From positions 1 to 64,000 of the forward strand of contig NZ_BAAAFW010000014.1 of NCBI RefSeq assembly GCF_039523735.1: DNA of 64,000 bases, written 5' to 3'. Position 1 is the stretch's first letter; every line of letters starts with the position of its first letter. The translations under genes were made by a program, and so were the position numbers. This document shows, in pieces, positions 15,378 to 23,976 of the stretch. This DNA is from Tatumella punctata (GTDB lineage Bacteria > Pseudomonadota > Gammaproteobacteria > Enterobacterales > Enterobacteriaceae). The notes beneath the pieces are model-generated. The model was given only the letters and a program-made list of their open reading frames with translations, ran no database searches and was not told where the DNA came from.

Positions 15378-17528
15378 TTAATGGCCGGAGGAGGTTTTCA
15401 CCCCCCCTTCCGGGACGGGAACATAAGGGGTTTCTTTATCGCTGCGTTGAGGGTTTTTCGCCGCCTGACGCCAGATTTTCACCCCGTAGAACATAATGCT
15501 GTACACCACCAGCAGGAACAGAATACTCAGGCCGGCATTGGTGTAATTATTCAGTACGATCTGTTGCATATTCGCTATCTGAGCAGCACTCAGTGCACTG
15601 CCGTCATTTATCCGCGCCTGGTATTCCCGTGCCATATAAAAAAATCCTTCCAGTTGCGGATTAGCGCTGAACAGTTTCATACTTAAAGCCCATGTGGTGC
15701 AGATCAGCAGCCAGACTGCGGGGATGGTGGTTACCCAGATATAACGGGTACGTTTCATTTTAATCAGGATCACAGTACCCAGCATCAGGGCGACGGCCGC
15801 CAGCATCTGGTTCGAAATACCGAACAGTGGCCACAGGCTTTTCACGCCACCCAGCGGATCCACAACCCCCTGATACAGCAGATAACCCCACAGTCCGACA
15901 CAGCCGGCAGTACCCACTATTCCTGCGGGCAGGGAGCGGGTATTTTTCAGGAAAGGTACAAAATTACCCAGCAGATCCTGCAACATAAAGCGTCCGGATC
16001 GGGTGCCTGCATCCAGTGCTGTCAGGATAAACAGGGCTTCAAACAGGATCCCGAAGTGATACCAGAAGCCCATATCGGCCAGTGGCATAATCTTGTGGAA
16101 TACATCGGCAATACCTACCGCCAGGGTAGGCGCTCCCCCGGCGCGGTTAAGCACCGAAGGCTCACCAATATCTTTGGCCGTTTGCAGGATTTGCTCCGGT
16201 GAAATCACAAATCCCCAGGAACTGACTGTGGCGGCGGCCTGTGCTGTCACGTCTTTCAGTTGTGCCATAATCAGTGGCGCATTTTCTCCCCCCAGCTGAT
16301 GCAGATTAGGCATGGTAAAGCCCAGCCCTGCCGGCGGAGTGTTCATGGCGAAATAGAGACCCGGTTCGATAATTGAGGCAGCAACCAGTGCCATGACCGC
16401 GACAAACGATTCCATCAGCATGGCACCGTAACCGATCAGCCGGGCATCTTTTTCGTTAGCCAGTAATTTTGGTGTGGTGCCGGAAGCTATCAGTGCATGG
16501 AAACCGGAAACCGCACCACAGGCAATAGTAATAAACAGGAACGGAAACAGAGCGCCTTTCCATAACGGGCCGCTGCCGTCGATAAACGGAGTTATCGCCG
16601 GCATTTTCAGATCCGGATTCAGGATCACGATCCCGATCGCCAGACCGACAATCACCCCGATTTTCAGGAAGGTTGCCAGATAGTCACGCGGGGCGAGGAT
16701 CAGCCAGACAGGTAACAGAGCGGAGATAAAAGCATAACCAATCAGTGCATAGGTAATAGTGGTGTCTTTAAATGTCAGTGCCGGTCCCCAGTAAGGGTCA
16801 CTGGCAATGACACCGCCAAACCAGATAGACAGCACCAGTAATACCAGCCCGATGACCGAGACTTCCAGTACCCGGCCGGGGCGGATATAGCGCATATATA
16901 CGCCCATCAGCAGCGCTATCGGCACGGTGGCACAGACGGTAAATACTCCCCACGGGCTTTCGGCCAGTGCTTTAACCACAATCAGCGCCAGTACAGCGAG
17001 GATAATGATCATAATCAGAAAACAGCCAAACAGAGCGATGGTACCCGGCACCGGCCCCATTTCCTGTTTGATCATCTCGCCGAGGGATGCGCCATTACGG
17101 CGCGAAGAGATAAACAACACCATAAAGTCCTGTACCGCACCGGCCAGTACCACACCGGCCAGCAGCCACAGAGTGCCGGGTAAATAGCCCATTTGTGCAG
17201 CCAGAACCGGCCCGACCAGCGGGCCGGCCCCGGCGATAGCCGCAAAATGGTGACCAAATAAGACATAGCGGTTGGTCGGAACATAATTAAGGCCGTCATT
17301 GTTCATCACGGCAGGGGTGGCGCGGGAAGGATCCAGCTGCATCACTTTTTGCGCGATATACAGACTGTAATAGCGGTATGCCACCAGATAGACCGAAACG
17401 GAGGCGACCACCAGCCACATAGCACTGACATGTTCACCGCGCCGTAATGCCACCACAGCAAGGCAAAACGCACCAATGACCCCTAACACCGCCCAGGGGA
17501 TGTGCCTGAGAATTTTATGTTTATCCAT
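15378..17528 (-). CDS. btsT: pyruvate/proton symporter BtsT (CstA family)
   Basis: A 716-residue polytopic inner-membrane carrier, exactly the length of E. coli BtsT (YjiY). Long blocks are the same, for example G-H-H-F-A-A-I-A-G-A-G-P-L-V-G-P, D-F-M-V-L-F-I-S-S-R-R-N-G-A and the C-terminal E-T-P-Y-V-P-V-P-E-G-G-V-K. About 16-18 helices are predicted by eye. BtsT imports pyruvate when BtsS/BtsR sense it. The upstream region carries BtsR-type repeats and a CRP site, and the regulator genes are in this window. Confidence 0.95.
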   Translation of the reverse strand: MDKHKILRHIPWAVLGVIGAFCLAVVALRRGEHVSAMWLVVASVSVYLVAYRYYSLYIAQKVMQLDPSRATPAVMNNDGLNYVPTNRYVLFGHHFAAIAGAGPLVGPVLAAQMGYLPGTLWLLAGVVLAGAVQDFMVLFISSRRNGASLGEMIKQEMGPVPGTIALFGCFLIMIIILAVLALIVVKALAESPWGVFTVCATVPIALLMGVYMRYIRPGRVLEVSVIGLVLLVLSIWFGGVIASDPYWGPALTFKDTTITYALIGYAFISALLPVWLILAPRDYLATFLKIGVIVGLAIGIVILNPDLKMPAITPFIDGSGPLWKGALFPFLFITIACGAVSGFHALIASGTTPKLLANEKDARLIGYGAMLMESFVAVMALVAASIIEPGLYFAMNTPPAGLGFTMPNLHQLGGENAPLIMAQLKDVTAQAAATVSSWGFVISPEQILQTAKDIGEPSVLNRAGGAPTLAVGIADVFHKIMPLADMGFWYHFGILFEALFILTALDAGTRSGRFMLQDLLGNFVPFLKNTRSLPAGIVGTAGCVGLWGYLLYQGVVDPLGGVKSLWPLFGISNQMLAAVALMLGTVILIKMKRTRYIWVTTIPAVWLLICTTWALSMKLFSANPQLEGFFYMAREYQARINDGSALSAAQIANMQQIVLNNYTNAGLSILFLLVVYSIMFYGVKIWRQAAKNPQRSDKETPYVPVPEGGVKTSSGH

Positions 17529-17659
17529 GATTAACCTGCTGTTTTATATTGTGTTATACGAGGGAATCCCCGGGGCACCGCAGCGCCCCTGAGCCGGATA
17601 TTCCTTTACCGGTCAGAATATCCTGGCGATTTTTTGCAGGCGGCGGGAATAAAAATAGC

Positions 17660-17707
17660 TGAGTGGCAATATGCGTGGCAGAGCGGTTACCGGAGGTCCT
17701 GAGTGGT
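17660..17707 (-). promoter_or_regulatory. three phased BtsR-type direct repeats upstream of btsT
   Basis: On the minus strand ACCACTCA (17700-17707), ACCGCTCT (17680-17687) and GCCACTCA (17660-17667) recur exactly every 20 bp, about two helical turns. As I recall it, the E. coli BtsR site is a pair of ACC(G/A)CT(C/T)A repeats with a 13-bp spacer; here the spacers are 12 bp and a third copy is present. The position, 132-180 nt upstream of btsT, suits a LytTR activator. Confidence 0.7.
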
Positions 17708-17735
17708 TTTCTGCCCGCGGCCGCCGGCGGTTTTC

Positions 17736-17751
17736 TGTGATTCAGATCGCA
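17736..17751. promoter_or_regulatory. CRP site upstream of btsT
   Basis: TGTGATTCAGATCGCA keeps nine of the ten core bases of the CRP consensus TGTGA-N6-TCACA. It lies upstream of the BtsR repeats as seen from btsT, matching the known CRP dependence of btsT in E. coli. Confidence 0.7.
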
Positions 17752-17954
17752 GCCGGAACGGCCAGTGCTGCCGGACTCTGACAAAAGTGCCACGGCAGAC
17801 AAGACTAATCAGTAAATCGATTATTTTTTCTGATTTAAATTAACCGGAGTATCCGGTCTGAATAATCATACACCCTTACATTTCCGCGGCGGATACAGGC
17901 TGCTGACTGGCCAGAATAAAAATGTGAAGCGGCGCATGATGGCTAAAAATAAAT

Positions 17955-18132
17955 TGTTAATCAGATCACAAATCAAAATAAAATAAATAAGAAGAAAATG
18001 TGATTTAAATCACATAAAAACAGGATTTTGTAAAAATAATCCGCATATTGCTCTGCAATATTATCTTTTAATGTGATTCATATCACTAATTCACCCCCTC
18101 TTCACGGCGCTTTATGGTGATACATATCACAT
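17955..18132. promoter_or_regulatory. cluster of CRP sites upstream of mtlA
   Basis: Four CRP-like sites: TGTTAATCAGATCACA (17955-17970, weaker left half), the perfect 18-bp palindrome ATGTGATTTAAATCACAT (17998-18015), ATGTGATTCATATCACTA (18071-18088) and TGGTGATACATATCACAT (18115-18132). E. coli mtlA is known for an unusual set of five CRP sites, so multiple occupancy is likely conserved. The surrounding DNA (about 17935-18140) is strongly A+T-rich. Confidence 0.8.
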
Positions 18133-18275
18133 TATTTAACCCGAATATGCGCCGCCAGATCTGCGTGATAGAGTCCGCCAGAGTGATCACTCCCGAGATG
18201 TCATGCTGATATCTGCAGGACAGTACATTCCCGTGCCTTTTTATGTGTTGGTGCATATTTATAAGGAATATTTAT

Positions 18276-20177
18276 ATGTTTTCATCAGCTATCAGAATAA
18301 AAATACAAAGCTTTGGCCGCTTTTTAAGCAATATGGTAATGCCAAATATCGGTGCCTTTATCGCCTGGGGGATGATTACCGCGCTGTTTATTCCCAGCGG
18401 CTGGTTACCCAGTCAGACCCTGGCGAAACTTGTTTCGCCGATGATTACCTATCTGCTGCCTTTATTAATTGGTTATACCGGCGGTCGTCTTGTCGGGGGA
18501 GAGCGTGGCGGGGTGGTCGGGGCGATTACCACGATGGGCGTTATCGCCGGGGCGGATATGCCAATGTTCCTCGGGGCGATGATCGCGGGTCCGCTGGGCG
18601 GCCGGATAATCAAAATCTTTGACCGTTATACGGACGATAAAATTAAAAGCGGTTTTGAGATGCTGGTCAATAATTTCTCCGCCGGAATTATCGGTATGTT
18701 ACTGGCTATTCTGGCCTTCCTGGCCATCGGGCCACTGGCTGAGGGGCTGTCTCGCCTGCTTGCATCAGGGGTTAATCTGATGGTGCAGAATAGTCTGCTG
18801 CCCCTTACTTCTGTCTTTGTTGAACCGGCGAAAATCCTGTTTCTGAATAATGCGATTAACCACGGGATATTCTCCCCGCTGGGGATCCAGCAGGCCAGTG
18901 AGGCCGGTAAATCCCTGTTCTTTCTGATTGAAGCCAACCCCGGTCCCGGACTGGGAGTGTTACTGGCCTATATGCTGTCTGGCCGCGGAAATGCCAGGCA
19001 GTCTGCCGGAGGCGCAGCCATCATCCACTTTTTCGGGGGGATCCACGAGATTTATTTCCCATATGTACTGATGAATCCGCGGCTGATCCTTGCGGTGATC
19101 TGTGGCGGGGTAAGTGGTGTATTTAGCCTGGCGTTGCTGGACGGAGGGCTGGTTTCTCCGGCCTCGCCTAGCTCGGTATTGGCGGTACTGGCAATGACGC
19201 CTAAAGGCGCTTACTTTGCCAATATTGCCGCCATTATCACAGCATTTCTGGTGTCTTTTATTATTGCCGTCATCCTGCTGAAAACAGGGAAAGTCAGAGA
19301 GCAGGATATGGATGCCGCTTCCCGTCGCGTGCGGGCCATGAAAACCGGCCAGCAGGTCTCAGCAGAGATATCGCTGCCGGATGATCTCCGGCATGTTCGC
19401 CAGATCATCGTCGCCTGCGATGCAGGGATGGGATCCAGTGCGATGGGGGCCGGGATGTTGCGTAAAAAAATCACTGATGCCGGTCTGACGCATATTTCTG
19501 TCTCCCATGCTGCAATCAATAGCCTGCCGGAGGATGCGGACCTGGTCATTACCCACCGTGAACTGACTGAACGGGCGATGCGCCAGGCACCTCAGGCCCG
19601 GCATATTTCTCTGACCCGTTTCCTTGACAGCGATCTGTATCAGGATCTGGCTGTCCGTTTGCAGCTGGTCAGCCCGCAGGCTGAGCCGCTAAGCCGGGTC
19701 GCTGACAACAGTGGCGGACAACATCCGGGGCCCTCTTTCCGGCTATCTGCCGGTGATGTGCTGCTGGGCAATTACGCTGAGACTAAACAACAGGCTATCT
19801 GTTTTGCCGGTGAACAACTGGTGAAAAGAGGCTATGTCCGGCCGGAATATGTGGCAGCCATGCTGGAACGGGAAACCCTGGCGTCAACCTACCTCGGAGA
19901 ATCGATTGCGGTGCCACACGGCACAGTAGCCGCCAAAGATCGTGTGCTGAAAACCGGGATAGTGTTCTGCCAGTACCCTGACGGGGTGCACTTCGGTGAC
20001 CAGCCGCAGGATATCGCGCGGCTGGTGATCGGTATTGCTGCGCGTAATGACGAACACATTCAGGTGGTCTCCCGGCTGGCGACAGCTCTGGATGACGAAC
20101 ACATCATCACCCGGCTGGCTACCACCCAAAGTGTGCCGGAAGTTCTGGCACTGCTGGCGGATAAGCCCGCCAGCTGA
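18276..20177 (+). CDS. mtlA: mannitol-specific PTS enzyme IICBA
   Basis: A 633-residue three-domain permease-kinase. Residues 1-340 are the membrane IIC domain (N-M-V-M-P-N-I-G-A-F-I-A-W-G), 375-470 the IIB domain with phospho-Cys381 in A-C-D-A-G-M-G-S-S, and 490-633 the IIA domain with phospho-His548 in V-P-H-G-T-V. It imports and phosphorylates mannitol to mannitol 1-phosphate. The start at 18276 follows AAGGAA and gives the E. coli-like N-terminus; an in-frame ATG 33 nt upstream is not favoured. Confidence 0.95.
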   Translation: MFSSAIRIKIQSFGRFLSNMVMPNIGAFIAWGMITALFIPSGWLPSQTLAKLVSPMITYLLPLLIGYTGGRLVGGERGGVVGAITTMGVIAGADMPMFLGAMIAGPLGGRIIKIFDRYTDDKIKSGFEMLVNNFSAGIIGMLLAILAFLAIGPLAEGLSRLLASGVNLMVQNSLLPLTSVFVEPAKILFLNNAINHGIFSPLGIQQASEAGKSLFFLIEANPGPGLGVLLAYMLSGRGNARQSAGGAAIIHFFGGIHEIYFPYVLMNPRLILAVICGGVSGVFSLALLDGGLVSPASPSSVLAVLAMTPKGAYFANIAAIITAFLVSFIIAVILLKTGKVREQDMDAASRRVRAMKTGQQVSAEISLPDDLRHVRQIIVACDAGMGSSAMGAGMLRKKITDAGLTHISVSHAAINSLPEDADLVITHRELTERAMRQAPQARHISLTRFLDSDLYQDLAVRLQLVSPQAEPLSRVADNSGGQHPGPSFRLSAGDVLLGNYAETKQQAICFAGEQLVKRGYVRPEYVAAMLERETLASTYLGESIAVPHGTVAAKDRVLKTGIVFCQYPDGVHFGDQPQDIARLVIGIAARNDEHIQVVSRLATALDDEHIITRLATTQSVPEVLALLADKPAS

Positions 20178-20269
20178 AACCTGATATCCATGCAAGGCGC
20201 AGCGGCGTGGCAGGGATACGGCTGCGCAATCTGCTGCTGATTCTGATTGTGACTGTAAAAGGACGTACT

Positions 20270-21415
20270 ATGAAAGCATTACACTTTGGTGCCGGTAATA
20301 TTGGCTGTGGTTTTATCGGGAAATTGCTGGCAGAAGCGGGGGCAGAACTGATTTTTGCCGATATTAATCAGCGGGTGGTGGATGAACTGAACCGCCGCGG
20401 AGAATATCCGGTGCAAATCGCCGGCGAGAAACCGCAACTCTCTGTTGTCACGGGGGTCAGGGCGGTCAACAGTACCAGCGAAGCAATCATGGATTTAATT
20501 GCTTCAGCGGATCTGATTACCACCGCCGTCGGTGCTCAGGTTCTCGGTGCTGTTGCCGCAACCCTGGCTACGGGGCTTATGCGTCGTAAGGAGAATGGCA
20601 ATCACCGGCCATTGAATATTATTGCCTGTGAAAACCAGTTATCGGCCACCACCAGGCTAAAAGCCTGTGTTATGGCCGCGCTGCCAGCGGATTATCAGCC
20701 ATGGGTTGAGCAACATACGGGGTTTGCTGATTCTGCGGTTGACCGTATTGTCCTGCCTGCCCTCGCCGGCGGTGATCCTCTGGCAGTGACTGCTGAAAGT
20801 TTCAGTGAATGGATTGTCGATAAGACCCGGCTGAAAGGCGAGTTTCCGTTAGTTCCGGGGATGACGCTGACCGACAATCTTATGGCGTTTGTCGAAAGAA
20901 AGTTGTTCACACTGAATACCGGCCATGCGATCGCGGCTTACCTTGGTCACCTGGCGGGGCACAAAACTATCCGCGAATCGGTGCTGGATCCGCATATCCG
21001 TCGGACAGTGCAGGGCGCGATGGAGGAAAGCGGCGCGGTGCTGATCCGTCGTTATGCTTTCGATGCTGACCAGCATGCGGCTTATATCCGCAGTATTCTC
21101 GGTCGGTTTGAGAATCCCTGCCTGGATGATGATGTGGAGCGGGTAGGGCGTCAGCCATTGCGCAAACTCAGTGCCGGTGACCGGCTGATTAAACCGATAC
21201 TCGGCACCCTCGAATATCAACTGCCACAGAAACATCTGATTACGGGGGTAGCTGCGGCATTACACTTCCACAGTGAGCAGGATCCTCAGTCGTATGAGCT
21301 GGCCAGTTTGCTGAAGAAACAGGGTGTTGCTGCCACCCTGGCTGAAATCTCCGGGCTGGAGGCTGACAGTGAGCTTGTCAGGGCGATAGTGGCGGCCCGG
21401 AACGCTATGGTATAA
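20270..21415 (+). CDS. mtlD: mannitol-1-phosphate 5-dehydrogenase
   Basis: 381 residues, one fewer than the E. coli enzyme. The N-terminal Rossmann motif is H-F-G-A-G-N-I-G-C-G-F-I-G, and the catalytic region of long-chain polyol dehydrogenases is K-L-F-T-L-N-T-G-H-A. It oxidises mannitol 1-phosphate to fructose 6-phosphate with NAD. It follows mtlA by 92 nt with a good AAAGGA ribosome-binding site; the longer open frame upstream is not homologous. Confidence 0.95.
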   Translation: MKALHFGAGNIGCGFIGKLLAEAGAELIFADINQRVVDELNRRGEYPVQIAGEKPQLSVVTGVRAVNSTSEAIMDLIASADLITTAVGAQVLGAVAATLATGLMRRKENGNHRPLNIIACENQLSATTRLKACVMAALPADYQPWVEQHTGFADSAVDRIVLPALAGGDPLAVTAESFSEWIVDKTRLKGEFPLVPGMTLTDNLMAFVERKLFTLNTGHAIAAYLGHLAGHKTIRESVLDPHIRRTVQGAMEESGAVLIRRYAFDADQHAAYIRSILGRFENPCLDDDVERVGRQPLRKLSAGDRLIKPILGTLEYQLPQKHLITGVAAALHFHSEQDPQSYELASLLKKQGVAATLAEISGLEADSELVRAIVAARNAMV

Positions 21416-21446
21416 TCGGCCCCTTATTCCTGATATATAAATATTC

Positions 21447-21470
21447 AGGGCACAGTCTTACTGTGCCCTT
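21447..21470 (+). promoter_or_regulatory. stem-loop between mtlD and mtlR overlapping a possible mtlR start
   Basis: AGGGCACAG/CTGTGCCCT forms a nine-bp stem with a five-base loop (21448-21470). The right arm contains the GTG at 21463 that would be the longest mtlR start. No T-run follows, so it may act on mtlR translation or mRNA processing rather than termination. Confidence 0.5.
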
Positions 21471-22032
21471 GCGGGTATTATCAGACGACCGGGGTGATAT
21501 GCAGGGACCAATGGAACAATCGCAGGCTTTTGAAAACCGGGTGCTGGAACGGCTGAATAGCGGGCAGTCTGTCAGAAGTTTTCTGATCGCCGCCATTGAA
21601 ATGCTGTCGGAAGCCGTGAATGTTCTGCTGGTCAAAGTATTCCGTAAAGATGATTATGCGGTCAAGTATGCGGTCGGGCCTTTATTGCTGGGTAATGGCC
21701 CGCTGGGGGAGTTATCGGTACGCCTGAAACTGATTTACGGCCTGGGGGTCATTAATCGCGCTGAGTATGAAGACTGTGAACGGCTTATGACACTGCGTGA
21801 AGCCCTGAATCATGACGGCACCGAGTACAGTTTTACTGATGATAAAGTTCTCGGGCCTTTTGCTGAACTGCATTGTGTGACTATTCCGCCGCCTGCCGAT
21901 TTTGTCAGTGAGGATAAGGAATTAAATATTATGCAACAGCAACGCTATCAGCAGATAGTTCGCTCGGTGATGGTTCTGTCACTGACCGGGCTTATCGCCC
22001 ATATCAGCCTGAAACCTGCCTTTGAAAAATAA
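21463..22032 (+). CDS. mtlR: mannitol operon repressor MtlR
   Basis: Up to 189 residues, matching E. coli MtlR (195): M-E-Q-S-Q-A-F-E-N-R-V-L-E-R-L-N near the N-terminus, then F-R-K-D-D-Y-A-V-K-Y-A-V and L-K-L-I-Y-G-L-G-V-I-N-R. MtlR lowers mtl expression but lacks an obvious DNA-binding motif. The start is uncertain: GTG 21463 is the longest, while ATG 21499 after GGGGTG and ATG 21511 after AGGGA have better ribosome-binding context and leave the conserved part whole. Confidence 0.92.
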   Translation: MPLRVLSDDRGDMQGPMEQSQAFENRVLERLNSGQSVRSFLIAAIEMLSEAVNVLLVKVFRKDDYAVKYAVGPLLLGNGPLGELSVRLKLIYGLGVINRAEYEDCERLMTLREALNHDGTEYSFTDDKVLGPFAELHCVTIPPPADFVSEDKELNIMQQQRYQQIVRSVMVLSLTGLIAHISLKPAFEK

Positions 22033-22111
22033 TGTCCCGCCGCTGCTGAAAACCTTTGATTGCCGGGAGTTTATGGTTCTTCTGCGACCGGCTGATGCTG
22101 CGAACCTCTGG

Positions 22112-22133
22112 CGGACCGGCGACAACCGGTCCG
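22112..22133 (+). terminator. stem-loop downstream of mtlR
   Basis: CGGACCGG/CCGGTCCG, an eight-bp stem with a six-base loop, 80 nt beyond the mtlR stop and before the convergent SSS transporter gene. It lacks a T-run, so it is a candidate rather than a certain terminator. Confidence 0.45.
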
Positions 22134-22239
22134 TGTTACAGGGGGCGGTGATAAACACCTCCGGCCCCATTGGTTGTCCCTGAATATTGACGGCAGCCCT
22201 GTGACGTACCTGATACCAGTACTGCCGCCCTGAACACCG

Positions 22240-23976
22240 TTAATTATTATCCAGTGGCAGGCTGCCCTGACGGGTGCGGGATGATAATAACGGTTTATGG
22301 CGAAGATGGCTGCGGCCGGCAATCACTAACGCCAGTGTCCAGAGCAGGCCCATTGACAGATACCAGCCAGAGGTCAGATGCCCGCTGACGATCCCCAGCG
22401 GAGAGAAGGTCAGATAAAGACTGATCAGTGCGGCGACCAGCACCACACTGACAGGAACCGCATACTGCCAGCTAACCAGCTCCTTACCGGTGGCAGTGAT
22501 CGGCGGTATTGTCTTGCCGGGCAGGTAACGGTGCAGAATAAACAACAGTAACATCTCACCGGCAAACAAGATCCCCATCAGATGAATAAAGCTGATCCCC
22601 CAGCGGGCATCAACATTCAGCCCCAGAATAAAAATACCGTATATCAGAGCATGTGATATCAGCACAATTCTGGCAGCAATAGCCGGCGGGCGGGCGACGA
22701 TAAAAGCAAACAGCACGACAGCAATCACCGGCATATTAAAGAAACCGGTGAAACGCCGCAGTAATGTATAGATGCCCTCCGGTGCATCCATTAACAGCGG
22801 AGCACAGGCGATGGAGATTAACGCAACCAGTAAACTCATCTGCTTACCAAAGCGTACCTGCTGATGGTCTGTGGCCTTTGGCCGGTATGACAGGTAAAAA
22901 TCATAAGTCAGCAACGTGGCAGAGGCATTAATAATGGCATTAAAGTGGCTCATTACTGCTCCCAGAATGATGGCGACAAAAAAGCCTTTCAGCCACCAGG
23001 GAAGTAATGCCGCAATCAGCGAAGGATAGGCCAGGTCGGAAGAGGTCAGGGGATGGCCATGAAAATAATGCCACGCAATAATTCCCGGTAACATCATCAG
23101 TAACGGCAGCACCAGCTTACAGGCACCGGTCAGCAGGATCCCTTTCTGGGCTTCCTGCAGCGAGCGTGCTGCAAGGCTTTTCTGCATAATTGCCTGGTTA
23201 GTACACCAGTAGAACAGGTTGGCAAAGATCATGCCGGTAAACAGGGTACTGAAAGGCACGCTGTCATGATTATTACCAATCATATTCAGTTTTTGCGGAT
23301 TCTGTCGCAGTAACTCCTGCATTCCGGCCAGCAGGTGCCCGTGACCAAGAGCGAGGAAACCAAGTACTGGCACCAGCAGAATGATGACGATCAGAAACAC
23401 CCCGTTAATGGTATCGGAGACGGCGATAGCCCGCAGCCCTCCCAGTACCGCATAGGCGGTACCAATAAAGCCGGTCAGGCAAATCATCAGGATCATGCTG
23501 GTCTGGTAGCTGACCCCCAGCGCCTGTTGAATATTAAATATTTTTTCCAGGGTCAGTGCCCCGAGGTATAACGACGAGGGACACAGCACCAGGGTATAGG
23601 TCATCAGCAGTAATACACTGACAATTTTGCGCGCTGTTTTATCATATCGGGATTCAATAAATTCCGTCAGGGTGGTAAACCCGCCCTGCATATAGCGCGG
23701 CAGGAAGAACAGTGCCAGGGCGATAATGGCAATAATCGCTGTAGCTTCCCAGGCGACCGCACTCAGATTATGCAGGTAGGCATCACCATTCAGACCGATC
23801 AGCTGGTCGACGGAAACATTGGTCAGCATCATGGAACCGGCAATAAAGCCGAAACTCAGTTTGCCGCTGGCCATAAAGTACTCCCGTGCGGTGGTATGTT
23901 TAAACCGCCGGGTCAGCCAGTAAGAGATCAGGATAATCAGTAATAATGTGGCGAACGTTGTCAGCAGTGTAAACAT
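22240..23976 (-). CDS. SSS-family sodium/solute symporter
   Basis: A 578-residue inner-membrane carrier with about 14 helices. It starts Y-W-L-T-R-R-F-K-H-T-T-A-R-E-Y-F-M-A-S-G-K-L, the usual first-loop pattern of the SLC5/SSS family, and holds R-Y-M-Q-G-G-F-T-T-L-T-E-F-I-E-S-R-Y-D in the second loop, as in the sugar/anion branch (YidK-like). It ends a three-gene run: its start abuts the aldo-keto reductase stop. It probably imports the compound that the monooxygenase and reductase process; substrate unknown. Confidence 0.85.
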   Translation of the reverse strand: MFTLLTTFATLLLIILISYWLTRRFKHTTAREYFMASGKLSFGFIAGSMMLTNVSVDQLIGLNGDAYLHNLSAVAWEATAIIAIIALALFFLPRYMQGGFTTLTEFIESRYDKTARKIVSVLLLMTYTLVLCPSSLYLGALTLEKIFNIQQALGVSYQTSMILMICLTGFIGTAYAVLGGLRAIAVSDTINGVFLIVIILLVPVLGFLALGHGHLLAGMQELLRQNPQKLNMIGNNHDSVPFSTLFTGMIFANLFYWCTNQAIMQKSLAARSLQEAQKGILLTGACKLVLPLLMMLPGIIAWHYFHGHPLTSSDLAYPSLIAALLPWWLKGFFVAIILGAVMSHFNAIINASATLLTYDFYLSYRPKATDHQQVRFGKQMSLLVALISIACAPLLMDAPEGIYTLLRRFTGFFNMPVIAVVLFAFIVARPPAIAARIVLISHALIYGIFILGLNVDARWGISFIHLMGILFAGEMLLLFILHRYLPGKTIPPITATGKELVSWQYAVPVSVVLVAALISLYLTFSPLGIVSGHLTSGWYLSMGLLWTLALVIAGRSHLRHKPLLSSRTRQGSLPLDNN

